From Rhizobium sp. Q54 (lineage in GTDB: Bacteria > Pseudomonadota > Alphaproteobacteria > SHVZ01), in assembly GCA_945871425.1 (NCBI GenBank), contig CAMBVS010000013.1, positions 1 through 64,000 on the forward strand: a stretch of 64,000 bases of DNA, written 5' to 3'. Position 1 is the first letter of the stretch. Each line of letters starts with the position of its first letter. A model generated the notes under the pieces. It saw nothing but the letters and a program-made list of their open reading frames with translations, searched no databases and was not told the origin of the DNA. A program made the position numbers and the translations under genes. Of this stretch, positions 19,890 to 27,978 are shown in pieces.

Positions 19890-21344
19890 CTACGCCCACG
19901 GATTGGCATCCAGCGGCCAGATCGGGCGCTTGATCTTGGTGTAGGGCACCAGGTTGAAGTTGCGGGGAAGCGCGCCGGGTCCGTCCATGTAGAGGACGTC
20001 GGCGGCGATCTTGGAATATTCGGCGAAGAAGTGGTTGGTCGACTTCACCACCACGATCTTCCGCTTGGTCGGATCGACGCCCATGTTGGAGAAGAGGTCG
20101 GGCCCCCAGGCCTGCTGGCGGTTGGTGATGAGCACCACGGCGATGCCCTCGATCTCGATCGAAGCCGCATCGCCGAGATAGTGGATCGACGAGCCCTGGG
20201 ACTGGGTCGCGTTCTTGACGCACTTGATCACCCGCACTTTGCCGTCGACGGGCGTGCCCGAGAATGGGCCCATCTTGCCGCCGAAGCGAAGCTGGAACTC
20301 CGCGCCGTCGCCGGCGGCGAAGCACATCTTGACCGCGATCGGATCCCAGAGCGGCGCGATCGCCGCGTCGCGGATGCCGCGCTCGATCATGCGCTTCAAG
20401 ACGAAGGTGGAATCCGACGGCGCGCCGCCGCCGGCATTGTCGGACGGCTCGGCGATCACCACCGGCCCAGAGTTGGCGGCGACGCCCTTGTCGAGCGCCT
20501 CGTCGATCGACAGGAAGGGCGGGCGAACGGTATCGCGCAGGCCGATCAGCTCCTGGCCGAGCGTCTTCGCCAGCGCAGCCGCCTTGGCCGGGTCGTTGTC
20601 GGTGTAGACCAGGATCTTGGTGCCGAGATCGGCGACGTCGGCATAAGGGTAGCAATGCGCCACCGAGATCGAGACGATGCCGTTCTTGCCCTCCATCGCC
20701 ATGATGCGATCGACGTAGCTCCGCATCGGCTCGCGCGAGGTCGGGTACGAGTTGATCATGCGGCAGTCATAGACGCCGGCCGTCGGCTTCACCTTCTTCT
20801 CGGCGATGCGGGCGGAGATCTCGACCAGCTCCTCGGCGCGTTCCAGATAGTCGGTGTGCGGGAATTCCTTGTAGCAGATGAGCAGGTCGGCCGATTTCAC
20901 CATCAGCTCGCTCAGGTGGCAGTGCGGGTCGAGCTCCGAGGAGACGACGACCTTGGGCCCGACGATGTCGCGGACGCGCTTCAGCACGTCGCCCTCGCAG
21001 TCGTCATAGCCGTCGGCGACCATGGCGCCGTGGAGCCCGAGGATCACCATGTCGACCGGCATCGCGGCCTTCAGCTGGGAGAGGATGTCGTCGCGGAACT
21101 CCTCGTAGACCTTGCGCACGATGGTGCCGGCCGGCTGCGCCGAGGTGACCAGCCCCTCGACCACCGTCCAGCCCTTCTCGCGCGCGACCCGGCGGAGGAT
21201 CCACAGCGGCGAGGCGGTCAGGATCGGATGGTTCGGATGCTGGCCCGGCGGGAAGTGGCTGCGCTCGAAGAATGCCTCCTTGCCCGTCAGCATCGGCGAG
21301 AAGGTGTTGGTCTCGACGGCGAGCGAGGCAGTGAACACGCGCAT
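19890..21344 (-). CDS. M81 family metallopeptidase (MlrC-like)
   Basis: A 484-residue protein of the M81 family, named for microcystinase C, a zinc enzyme that cleaves linear microcystin or tetrapeptide. The N-terminal DUF1485 domain holds TNTFSPMLTGKEAF, LHGAMVADGYDDCEGDVL and SELDPHCHLSE, all hallmark segments with metal-binding Asp and His. The C-terminal domain begins near GPVVIAEPSDNAGGGAPSD. Most members in soil and freshwater bacteria have unknown peptide or amide substrates, and nothing here implies toxin degradation. The gene is monocistronic, divergent from nothing, and lies downstream of the PAS gene on the same strand. Confidence 0.92.
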   Translation of the reverse strand: MRVFTASLAVETNTFSPMLTGKEAFFERSHFPPGQHPNHPILTASPLWILRRVAREKGWTVVEGLVTSAQPAGTIVRKVYEEFRDDILSQLKAAMPVDMVILGLHGAMVADGYDDCEGDVLKRVRDIVGPKVVVSSELDPHCHLSELMVKSADLLICYKEFPHTDYLERAEELVEISARIAEKKVKPTAGVYDCRMINSYPTSREPMRSYVDRIMAMEGKNGIVSISVAHCYPYADVADLGTKILVYTDNDPAKAAALAKTLGQELIGLRDTVRPPFLSIDEALDKGVAANSGPVVIAEPSDNAGGGAPSDSTFVLKRMIERGIRDAAIAPLWDPIAVKMCFAAGDGAEFQLRFGGKMGPFSGTPVDGKVRVIKCVKNATQSQGSSIHYLGDAASIEIEGIAVVLITNRQQAWGPDLFSNMGVDPTKRKIVVVKSTNHFFAEYSKIAADVLYMDGPGALPRNFNLVPYTKIKRPIWPLDANPWA

Positions 21345-21406
21345 GGGGGCTCCGATCGGGCGGGAGGGGCGGGGAGGGAGACGTTAGCGGTCCGTCGGGC
21401 GGTCAC

Positions 21407-21898
21407 TCAAGCGGAAGCCGCCGCGATCGTCCGCCTGACCGTCTCGACATAGGGCTCGGAGCCGTCCCGATACTCGAGGCGCGCCGGGTCGCTCTTCATT
21501 TCATAGATCTGGCCGCCCAGCACCATGTCGGCCCGCTCGCCGTCGGTGGAGAGCGGCAGCATCAGCCGGCGGGTATAGCGCCGCCGGCTGGATCCCGCGA
21601 TCGGCGAGACGCCTTCGGTATAGACCGGCCGGCGCCGCTCGATCAGCTCGTCATAGAGGGCGAAGATATAGTCGCGATAGCTGCCGAGCGGGAACACCTC
21701 GGCGAAGCTGCGTCCGGTGACGTCGCGATGGGCGACGGTGACGAACTCCGTCCCGATCAGCCGGTAGCGGAGCCCATGCCCGGGCTCGACATCCACCAAA
21801 AGCAGGATCGGCAGCAGGCGGGGGCGAGCGCCGGCCGGCGGCCGCCGGAGCGACCTGCCGAGCGGCTCACGAGCCCGCTGTGTATCAGGATACCGCAT
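21407..21898 (-). CDS. PAS domain protein (PAS_5 type)
   Basis: A 163-residue single-domain protein. RLLPILLLVDVEPGHGLRYRLIGTEFV followed by DVTGRSFAEVFP and RLMLPLSTDGERADMVLGG matches the PAS_5 (DUF1488-like sensor) family common in alphaproteobacteria. There is no output domain. The N-terminus is short compared with relatives and unusually Arg/Pro-rich (RSLRRPPAGARPR), so an upstream frameshift or a late start is possible. It lies 19 bp downstream of tRNA-Thr on the same strand. Confidence 0.75.
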   Translation of the reverse strand: MRYPDTQRAREPLGRSLRRPPAGARPRLLPILLLVDVEPGHGLRYRLIGTEFVTVAHRDVTGRSFAEVFPLGSYRDYIFALYDELIERRRPVYTEGVSPIAGSSRRRYTRRLMLPLSTDGERADMVLGGQIYEMKSDPARLEYRDGSEPYVETVRRTIAAASA

Positions 21899-21917
21899 GC
21901 CAAGCTTTTGAAAACGC

Positions 21918-21992
<75 letters not shown>

Positions 21993-22127
21993 GCCCGGCT
22001 TCGCGGCGGCGGAACATAGCGGCACGGGTCCGGTTCGGCAACTGTTCCGGCTTGGCAGGGCGGGGCCCCGGGCGTAGCATTTCAAAGTCGATGGGAGGGC
22101 TGCCCGCCAATCACTCGGAGCAAGGGA

Positions 22128-22298
22128 ATGCCAACGACGCACACTAGCCTCGAAGACTTGAAGGCCAAGCACGCTTCGCTCGAGCATGAGCTCGAGCAGG
22201 AGAGCAACCGTCCGCATCCGGACGAGGTGCTGATCACCGACCTCAAGCGTCAGAAGCTGAAGGTCAAGGATCAGATCGCCGAGATCACCCGACACTGA
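22128..22298 (+). CDS. YdcH/DUF465 small coiled-coil protein
   Basis: A 56-residue ORF starting MPTTHTSLEDLKAKH. The pattern LKAKHASLEHELEQE, then RPHPDEVLITDLKRQKLKVKDQI, is that of the DUF465/YdcH family: two helices forming a short coiled-coil hairpin, with the HPD turn between them. The function is unknown. GGGAATG gives only a weak ribosome-binding site. It lies between tRNA-Thr and the LysR gene. Confidence 0.85.
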   Translation: MPTTHTSLEDLKAKHASLEHELEQESNRPHPDEVLITDLKRQKLKVKDQIAEITRH

Positions 22299-22324
22299 CG
22301 CGCCCGAGCAGCGCGACTCTCTGA

Positions 22325-23284
22325 TCAGGCCGCGCCTCGTGCCCTTGACCGGGTGCGGGGCGCGTTCGTTTTCTCGGCCTCGCTCTTCGCCGCCTCAGCC
22401 AGGATCCACTCGCGGAAGGCCTTGATCTTCGGCTCCTCGGCGCGGCCGGTGGGGCAGACCAGGAAGAACGCCTCGTCGGTCTGGATGTAGACCTCGAAGG
22501 GCTGGATCAGCTTTCCGCTGTCGAGCTCGTCGGCGAAATATTCCGGCGGCCCCAGCGCCACGCCGAGCCCCTCGATCGCCGCCTGCACCGCCATCTGCGT
22601 GGTGTCGAACTCGACCATCCGCCGCTGCGGCCGCAAGGCGCATCCCGCGGCCTTGAACCAGGCCCGCCAGTCGACATTGTCGTCACTCTCGACCAGCAGC
22701 GGCAGGCGCTGCAGGTCGCCCGGCGCCTCCAGCGGCTCGCCCTTGGTCAGCCGCGGGTTCAACAGCGCGGTGTAGACCGGGCAGATCACGCGCCAGGAGT
22801 CGAGCCCGGACCAGGTGCCGTCGCCGTGGCGGATGGCGGCGTCGACGTCCTCGCGGGTGAAGTCGACCATGCGGTCGGTTGTGGTCAGCTTGACGTCGAT
22901 CTCCGGGTGCGCCTTCAGGAAGCCGCCGAGCCGCGGCACCAGCCAGCGGGCGGCGAACGACACGGTGAGGCTGAGCGTCAACACACCGCCGTCGCGGTTC
23001 GACTGCACCTTCTGCACCGCCTGGGCCAGGCGGTCGAAGCCGTCGCGGACGCCCGGCCACAGGGTCTGCCCGGCATCGGTCAAGAGGAGACGGCGGGTCA
23101 GCCTCCGGAACAGCGGCTGGCCCAGCTGGTCTTCGAGCAGCTTCACCTGGTGGCTGATCGCCGCCTGGGTGACGCCGAGCTCGGCCGAGGCGCGGGTGAA
23201 GCTCAGATGCCGCGCCGCGGCCTCGAAGGCGCGGAGCGCGGACAAGGGGGGCAGGCGGCGGCTCATGGCCGGACGACTATGCAT
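22325..23284 (-). CDS. LysR-family regulator (GcvA-like)
   Basis: A 319-residue LysR-type regulator. The winged HTH is at the N-terminus (LSALRAFEAAARHLSFTRASAELGVTQAAISHQVKLLEDQLG), with the PPLSALRAFEAAARH opening of the GcvA/AmpR subgroup. The effector-binding domain follows (VSFAARWLVPRLGGF, EDVDAAIRHGDG). The start is ATG 23284, behind GGAG at short spacing; ATG 23266 is an alternative 6 residues in. It is divergent from the osmC-type gene across a 98-bp gap, the usual place for a LysR target, so OsmC may be its target. Confidence 0.92.
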   Translation of the reverse strand: MHSRPAMSRRLPPLSALRAFEAAARHLSFTRASAELGVTQAAISHQVKLLEDQLGQPLFRRLTRRLLLTDAGQTLWPGVRDGFDRLAQAVQKVQSNRDGGVLTLSLTVSFAARWLVPRLGGFLKAHPEIDVKLTTTDRMVDFTREDVDAAIRHGDGTWSGLDSWRVICPVYTALLNPRLTKGEPLEAPGDLQRLPLLVESDDNVDWRAWFKAAGCALRPQRRMVEFDTTQMAVQAAIEGLGVALGPPEYFADELDSGKLIQPFEVYIQTDEAFFLVCPTGRAEEPKIKAFREWILAEAAKSEAEKTNAPRTRSRARGAA

Positions 23285-23382
23285 TAGCTCCGCTCATCGA
23301 CGCAATGCACAAAGCTCATTTGTCGGCCCGGCCTCGCCGCCGCACCTTGGCCGGCCCGCCTCTCATTCGGGAGACGTCGCCT

Positions 23383-23859
23383 ATGCCCACCCACCGCTAC
23401 CAATCCACCGTCGAATGGACCGGCAATACCGGCTCGGGCACCGCCTCCTACAAGAGCTACGAGCGCGCGCACGAGATCCGCATCGCAGGCAAGCCGCCGA
23501 TCCCGGGCTCCTCCGACCCCGCCTTCCGCGGCGATCCTGCGCGCTACAATCCCGAGGATCTGCTGGTCGCCTCGCTTTCGACCTGTCACATGCTGTGGTT
23601 CCTGCACCTGGCCGCCGCGTCGAAGCTGGTGGTCACCGCCTATGTCGACGAAGCCTCCGGCACCATGATCGAGGAGGCGTCGGGCGCCGGCCGATTCACC
23701 GAAGTGGTGCTGGCCCCGGCCGTCACCGTGAAGGGCCCGGTCGACGCGGCGAAGATCGAGGGGCTGCACCACCAGGCGCACGAGAAGTGCTTCATCGCCA
23801 ACTCCGTGAATTTTCCCGTGCGGTGCGAGGCCACCGTCCGCGGTGCGCCCACGGATTAG
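23383..23859 (+). CDS. OsmC family peroxiredoxin-like protein
   Basis: A 158-residue OsmC/Ohr superfamily protein, a thiol-dependent hydroperoxide reductase fold. Both redox cysteines are present: one in VASLSTCHMLWFLHLAA and one in HEKCFIANSVNFPV. PEDLLVASLSTC is the family's conserved helix. It is divergent from the LysR gene. The following DUF1127, GFA and GST genes suggest a thiol or electrophile-stress cluster. Confidence 0.93.
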   Translation: MPTHRYQSTVEWTGNTGSGTASYKSYERAHEIRIAGKPPIPGSSDPAFRGDPARYNPEDLLVASLSTCHMLWFLHLAAASKLVVTAYVDEASGTMIEEASGAGRFTEVVLAPAVTVKGPVDAAKIEGLHHQAHEKCFIANSVNFPVRCEATVRGAPTD

Positions 23860-23950
23860 TTCGCTTCATGGTGCAGATGCGAAAAGATCGTTTGTCGGAG
23901 ACGACTCCCGGGATCATCTTCCAACCATCAGACGCGAAGGAGTCCTCCCC

Positions 23951-24190
23951 ATGACCCGTCAGTCAGCCGCTTGCCACACCGCCCCCCGTTCGCCGCTCGC
24001 TTCCCGGATCGGGTTCCTCCCCGCCCGCTCCGGGCTCATCGCCGCCATCGTCGACCGCGTGATCGACTGGCAGGAGCGGGCCCGCTCGCGCGTGCTTCTC
24101 GGCCGCCTCGACGACCGCATGCTGCGCGACATGGGCATCAGCCGCGCCGACGTCGATCTCGAGGTCACGAAGCCGTTCTGGCGCGCGTGA
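23951..24190 (+). CDS. DUF1127 small protein
   Basis: A 79-residue protein whose C-terminal half has the DUF1127 core: a basic helix, then RLDDRMLRDMGISRADVDLEV. DUF1127 (YjiS-like) proteins in alphaproteobacteria include small Arg-rich proteins affecting phosphate, carbon and RNA metabolism. The stop overlaps the next gene's GTG (GTGA), so it leads the GFA-GST operon. AAGGAG lies 10 bp upstream of the ATG. Confidence 0.85.
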   Translation: MTRQSAACHTAPRSPLASRIGFLPARSGLIAAIVDRVIDWQERARSRVLLGRLDDRMLRDMGISRADVDLEVTKPFWRA

Positions 24191-24615
24191 GCCTTACGGC
24201 CACAGGCGAGGGTGGTTGTCTCTGCGGCGCCGTCCGCTTCCGAGTGGACGGCGCCCCCGCCCATGTCAATTTCTGCCATTGCCGGATGTGCCAGAAGGCC
24301 TCCGGCGCGCCGATGATGGCCTGGGCGACCTACGCCCGGGACAAGGTGGCGTTTCCGAAGATGCAACCCCGCATCCGCAAATCCTCCGCCAGGGCCGAGC
24401 GCGGCTTCTGCGGCGAGTGCGGCTCGGCGCTCTTGTGGCAGCGCCCGGGCGGGACAACGCTCGATCTCGCCGTGGCATCCTTCGACGATCCCGATGCGCT
24501 CAGCCCCAGCGAGCACATCTGGACCGAAAGCCGCGTGCGCTGGCTCAAGCTCACCGACCGATTGCCGCGCTACCGCCACCAGCATGGCAGCGACGAGGAC
24601 AGAGAGGCATCGTGA
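24187..24615 (+). CDS. GFA family protein 1 (CENP-V/GFA zinc fold)
   Basis: A 142-residue protein of the glutathione-dependent formaldehyde-activating (GFA/CENP-V) superfamily. Zinc-ligand cysteines are all present: GGCLCGAVRF, FCHCRMCQKASG and GFCGECGSALLW. Most members are not proven formaldehyde enzymes; glutathione-conjugate handling is a plausible role. The GTG start shares bases with the DUF1127 stop. It is translationally coupled to the downstream GST (GTGA). Confidence 0.92.
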   Translation: MSLTATGEGGCLCGAVRFRVDGAPAHVNFCHCRMCQKASGAPMMAWATYARDKVAFPKMQPRIRKSSARAERGFCGECGSALLWQRPGGTTLDLAVASFDDPDALSPSEHIWTESRVRWLKLTDRLPRYRHQHGSDEDREAS

Positions 24616-25217
24616 AGCTCTACGACTACGCGCCGTCCGGCAACGGCTACAAGGTTCGCCTGCTGCTCGCCCATCTCGGGATCAGTTACGAGCGCATCGA
24701 GGTCGACTCCAATGCCGGCGGCACGCAGACGCCCGAGTTCCTGAAGCTGAACGCCAACGGCAAGATCCCGACCGTAGTGCTGGACGACGGCAACGTGCTG
24801 CCGGAATCGAACGCCATCCTCTACTACTTCGCCGAGGGCACGCCCTACCTGCCGGAGAAGAAGCTCGACCGCGCCCAGGCGCTGCGCTGGATGTTCTTCG
24901 AGCAGTACAGCCACGAGCCCTATATCGCGGTCTTGAGGAACTGGCTGCATCACCTGGATTCGATCACGCCCGAGCAGCAGGCCCGCGTGCCCGATCTGCA
25001 GAAGCGCGGCGAGCGCGCGCTCGCGGTGATGGACGAGCATCTGGCGCGCGAGCCCTACTTCGCCGCCGGCCGATACACCATCGCCGACATCGCGCTCTAC
25101 GCCTACACCCACGTCGCCGGCGAGGGCGGCTTCGACCTCAGGAAATACCCGGCGATCCTCGCCTGGATCGGGCGGGTCAAGGCCCAGCCCGGTCACATCC
25201 CGCTCGACAAGGTCTGA
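24612..25217 (+). CDS. Glutathione S-transferase 1
   Basis: A 201-residue cytosolic GST. The N-terminal thioredoxin-like domain (MKLYDYAPSGNGYKVRLLLAHLGI) has the cis-Pro in NANGKIPTVVLDDG and the glutathione-contacting PESNAILYYFAE. The C-terminal helical domain carries the N-capping motif YTIADIALYAY. The start is GTG 24612, overlapping the GFA stop. Only 3 bp separate it from a second GFA gene, so GFA and GST alternate. Confidence 0.94.
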   Translation: MKLYDYAPSGNGYKVRLLLAHLGISYERIEVDSNAGGTQTPEFLKLNANGKIPTVVLDDGNVLPESNAILYYFAEGTPYLPEKKLDRAQALRWMFFEQYSHEPYIAVLRNWLHHLDSITPEQQARVPDLQKRGERALAVMDEHLAREPYFAAGRYTIADIALYAYTHVAGEGGFDLRKYPAILAWIGRVKAQPGHIPLDKV

Positions 25218-25220
25218 GTC

Positions 25221-25607
25221 ATGGCCAGGGCATTCGAAGGCGGATGCCTCTGCGGCCAGGTGCGCTACCGCGCCGTCGGTGAGCCGAAGGCCGCAGCCTA
25301 TTGCCATTGCCGGATGTGCCAGCGCGCCACCGGCGCGCCGGTGACCGCCTGGGTCCGCTTCCCGACAGCCGCCGTCCGCTTCGCCGGCGAGATGAAGGCG
25401 TACGAATCCTCGCCCGGCACGCATCGTTGCTTCTGTCCGAATTGCGGGTCATCACTGGCCACCATGAGCGCCGACTCCGAACGCGTCGCGCTCACCATCC
25501 CGACGCTGGACGAGCCCGAGCGGGTGCCGCCTGCGACGCATGGCTGGACCTCGAGCCAGATGCCCTGGCTCTGGATCGACGACGGGCTCGAGCACCGCGA
25601 ACGCTGA
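25221..25607 (+). CDS. GFA family protein 2
   Basis: A 128-residue paralogue of the GFA gene at 24187. Cysteine sites GGCLCGQVRYRAVGE, YCHCRMCQRATGAPV and CFCPNCGSSL are complete. RMCQ-ATGAPVTAW parallels RMCQKASGAPMMAW of the first copy, while the C-terminal half has diverged. It sits between two GST genes in the same operon. Confidence 0.92.
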   Translation: MARAFEGGCLCGQVRYRAVGEPKAAAYCHCRMCQRATGAPVTAWVRFPTAAVRFAGEMKAYESSPGTHRCFCPNCGSSLATMSADSERVALTIPTLDEPERVPPATHGWTSSQMPWLWIDDGLEHRER

Positions 25608-25625
25608 AGCAGAAAAGGACGGGGG

Positions 25626-26267
25626 ATGTACAAGCTCTTCTACTATCCGGGCAATGCCAACCTGGCACCGCACATGCTGCTGGAGGAGATCGGCTGCCCT
25701 TACGAGCTGGTGCTGGTCGACCGCAGCAAGAACGCTCACAAGAGCGCCGAGTACATGAAGCTCAACCCGATGGGCCGCATCCCGACCCTGGTCGACGGCG
25801 GCCTGGTGATCTCGGAGACCGCGGCGATCTGCCTGCATCTCGCCGACCGGCATCCGGAGGCGAGGCTCGCGCCCGATCTCGGCTCGGCCGAGCGCGGACG
25901 CTTCTACTCCTGGCTGATGTATCTCACCAACACCGTCCAGGCCGAGCTCATCTTCTATTTCTATCCGGAGAAGATCGCCGGCAACGAGGCCGCCCGCGCC
26001 GAGATCAAGGCGAGCGAGGAGGCCCGCGTCGGCGGCATGTTCGACACCATCGAGGCGGCGCTGGCCGAGCATGGCGGGCCGTATCTGCTGGGATCGCAGT
26101 ACACCCTCCTCGACCCCTATCTCTTGATGCTGGGCCGCTGGACCCGCGGAATGAAGCGCCCGGCGCGCACGCTCCCTCAGGTCGGCGCCTTCATGACCCG
26201 CATGCTGGAGCGCCCCGCGGTCAAGCGCGCCTTCGACCAGGAAGGACTGAAGGCGCCGCTGGTTTAG
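25626..26267 (+). CDS. Glutathione S-transferase 2
   Basis: A 213-residue GST with the N-terminal motif MYKLFYYPGNANLAPHMLLEEIGCPYELV, cis-Pro in PMGRIPTLVDGG and SETAAICLHLADRHPE. The C-terminal domain has YTLLDPYLLMLGRW, a slightly altered capping box. It is only distantly similar to the GST at 24612. Final gene of the DUF1127-GFA-GST-GFA-GST run; it overlaps the convergent DUF488 gene by 4 bp. Confidence 0.93.
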   Translation: MYKLFYYPGNANLAPHMLLEEIGCPYELVLVDRSKNAHKSAEYMKLNPMGRIPTLVDGGLVISETAAICLHLADRHPEARLAPDLGSAERGRFYSWLMYLTNTVQAELIFYFYPEKIAGNEAARAEIKASEEARVGGMFDTIEAALAEHGGPYLLGSQYTLLDPYLLMLGRWTRGMKRPARTLPQVGAFMTRMLERPAVKRAFDQEGLKAPLV

Positions 26268-26848
26268 GCCCTGAACGCGATCCTGCGGCCGCGGCGGTTG
26301 TAGGCGAGCTGAAGCAGCGCGCGGCCATCCTCGACGTCGGCGAGCAGCGGTGCCTCGTCGGCGTCGATCAATCGTTTCTCGAACTCGCCCTGGGTCTCGA
26401 TCCGCCCGTCGCCGTGGATGTGCGAAATGGAAAAGCCCTTCGGCGCCAGATGCCGGGCGACCAGGATGGCACGATGGCAATCGAGCGGATCGCGCTCGGC
26501 GCAAAGCAGGCAGCAGCGCATCGACCGGGCAAGGGTCGCGAGCTCGTCGAGCCCCTCGCGGAACGCCGACGTGGCCGCGACCCGCGCATAGTCGACAGCG
26601 CCGCCGGCGTAGCAGACCGAGTCCTTCGGCCGGCCGCCGAGGCGGTCGCCGAGGAAGCGGTAACCGATCCCGGCATCGCCCAGCGCGCGCTCGAACGCAT
26701 CGCGGTTGAACTGCGGATAGCGCCTGGACGCCGGCATCGAGCGCACGTCGACGATGCAGCCGACCTCCTTCGCCTGCAGCAGCGCCAGGAACTCAGGCCA
26801 AGCATGGTTGGAATGGCCGAGGGTAAGGACGGTGGGGGTCTCAGACAT
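26264..26848 (-). CDS. DUF488 domain protein
   Basis: A 194-residue DUF488 protein. TLGHSNHAWPEFLALLQ at the N-terminus, VDVRSMPASRRYPQFN, and LCAERDPLDCHRAILVARHL with the conserved Cys and His are the family's three blocks. Biochemical function is unknown; a nucleotide- or thiol-related role has been suggested for relatives. The start is ATG 26848. A longer open frame upstream only reads an intergenic repeat. Confidence 0.88.
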   Translation of the reverse strand: MSETPTVLTLGHSNHAWPEFLALLQAKEVGCIVDVRSMPASRRYPQFNRDAFERALGDAGIGYRFLGDRLGGRPKDSVCYAGGAVDYARVAATSAFREGLDELATLARSMRCCLLCAERDPLDCHRAILVARHLAPKGFSISHIHGDGRIETQGEFEKRLIDADEAPLLADVEDGRALLQLAYNRRGRRIAFRA

Positions 26849-26868
26849 ATCGCCATCATATCCCTCGC

Positions 26869-27019
26869 CCACCGGGAGAGGGTGCGAGCTACGCGCGACG
26901 CGCAGCGTCGTCGCGATAGCGAGCGGGTGAGGGGCGATCCCTCCGCCTTCGGCGGGAGAGGGTTCCGACCCCATGCCCCTCTTCTGTGCGTCAGCGCGGG
27001 GGAGGACCGGGGTGGGGGC
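26869..27019. repeat. Intergenic palindromic repeat, copy 2 (composite)
   Basis: A 150-bp block of alternating CCCTC and GAGGG arms: CCCTCGCCCACCGGGAGAGGG, GGCGGGAGAGGG, and GCGGGGGAGGACCGGGGTGGG at its right end. Smaller arms (GCGACGCGC with GCGTCGTCGC) lie between. It lies just downstream of the acyl-CoA synthetase remnant, exactly as copy 3 lies just downstream of the intact gene. Confidence 0.65.
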
Positions 27020-27021
27020 TC

Positions 27022-27295
27022 TTAGAGCGCCCGCGCCTCGTCGCAAAGTACGTATTTCTGGATCTTGCCGGTCGAGGTTTTCGCCAGCGCACCTGAGACG
27101 GCGGTGAGGGCACCTTGAAGCTCGCCATGTTGGCCTTGTAGAAGGCGATGATCTCGTTCGCCGTCCCCGCCCTGCCCGCCTTCGGCGTGACGAAGGCGCA
27201 CGGGGTCTCGCCCACGCCTGGGGCGGGCAACCACCGCGGCTTCGAGCACCGCCGGGCGGCGATAGAGCACGCCGCCGATCTCGGCCGAGATGCTG
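27022..27295 (-). pseudogene. Decayed copy of an acyl-CoA synthetase 3' end
   Basis: This segment encodes, in pieces over two frames, the last ~90 residues of the acyl-CoA synthetase at 29784: GGVLYRRPAVLEAAVVARP, then (after a shift) GETPCAFVTPKAGRAGTANE and IIAFYKANMASFKVP, then (after a second shift) ALAKTSTGKIQKYVL. At least two frameshifts and a small deletion break it, and there is no N-terminal part. The catalytic-Lys motif TSTGKIQKYV survives only as a relic. The rest of the gene-free stretch up to 27502 holds a G12 run and the rhodanese leader. Confidence 0.88.
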
Positions 27296-27308
27296 CGGCG
27301 CGAGGTCC

Positions 27309-27320
27309 GGGGGGGGGGGG
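27309..27320 (+). repeat. Homopolymer run of 12 G
   Basis: Twelve consecutive G bases at the upstream edge of the acyl-CoA synthetase remnant. It is the longest homopolymer noticed in the window. It lies outside intact genes. Confidence 0.9.
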
Positions 27321-27502
27321 CTTCGACCGAACCCGAGCCGCCTGAACCGACGATCCGGGTCGGGCCCGGCCCGGCGAAATACGGGTCGTTCTGGCCACTT
27401 GATACTTTCGATGGATGGTTTCGGCGCAGCGGCTCTGTCTCCATGGAGCTCAGCTTCGGCTAGTTGTCGTCACGTCAACCATCTTTCGGAAGGATTCAAG
27501 CC

Positions 27503-27928
27503 ATGTTCAAGCACGCGCTTACGGCGGTCGCCCTCGCGGCTGCCTTGTTCGTTTCGGCCAATGCCTGGTCGGCGGAGTCGCCGCCGACGCTGCCCGGCGC
27601 CAAGACCGTGAGCCCGCAGGAGGCGAAGGCGCTGATCGACAGCGGCGCCCAGGTCTACGACGTCCGCAAGAAGGCCTCCTATGTCGAGGGCCGCCTGCCC
27701 AAGGCGAAGTCGGTCGGCTCGTCGGTCGATGCCGAGGCGAAGACCGCCGACGTGTCGGTGTTCGGCAGCAACAAGGCCGCCGCCCTGGTCATCTACGGGC
27801 ACGGCTCCGACGGCTGGTCGGCCGTCTATGCCGTCGAGTCCGCCGTGAAGGCCGGCTTCACCAACGTCAACTGGATGCGCGTCGGCTATCGCGACTGGGC
27901 CGCCGCCAGCCTGCCGATCGAGAAGTAG
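27503..27928 (+). CDS. Exported rhodanese-like protein without catalytic Cys
   Basis: A 141-residue protein with a signal peptide ([23 protein letters not shown]) and a rhodanese fold: [33 protein letters not shown], then [11 protein letters not shown] and [24 protein letters not shown]. In active rhodaneses the loop after the fourth strand starts with Cys (YCNG...). Here that position is Gly (YGHGSDGW) and no Cys exists in the mature chain. It is therefore probably a binding or sensor domain rather than a sulfurtransferase. AAGGATT precedes the ATG weakly. The chemoreceptor gene begins 50 bp downstream. Confidence 0.85.
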   Translation: MFKHALTAVALAAALFVSANAWSAESPPTLPGAKTVSPQEAKALIDSGAQVYDVRKKASYVEGRLPKAKSVGSSVDAEAKTADVSVFGSNKAAALVIYGHGSDGWSAVYAVESAVKAGFTNVNWMRVGYRDWAAASLPIEK

Positions 27929-27978
27929 GGATCGCAGAATCGGTTGGCGAACAACAAAAAAAGTGGGGGGCGAAGGCG

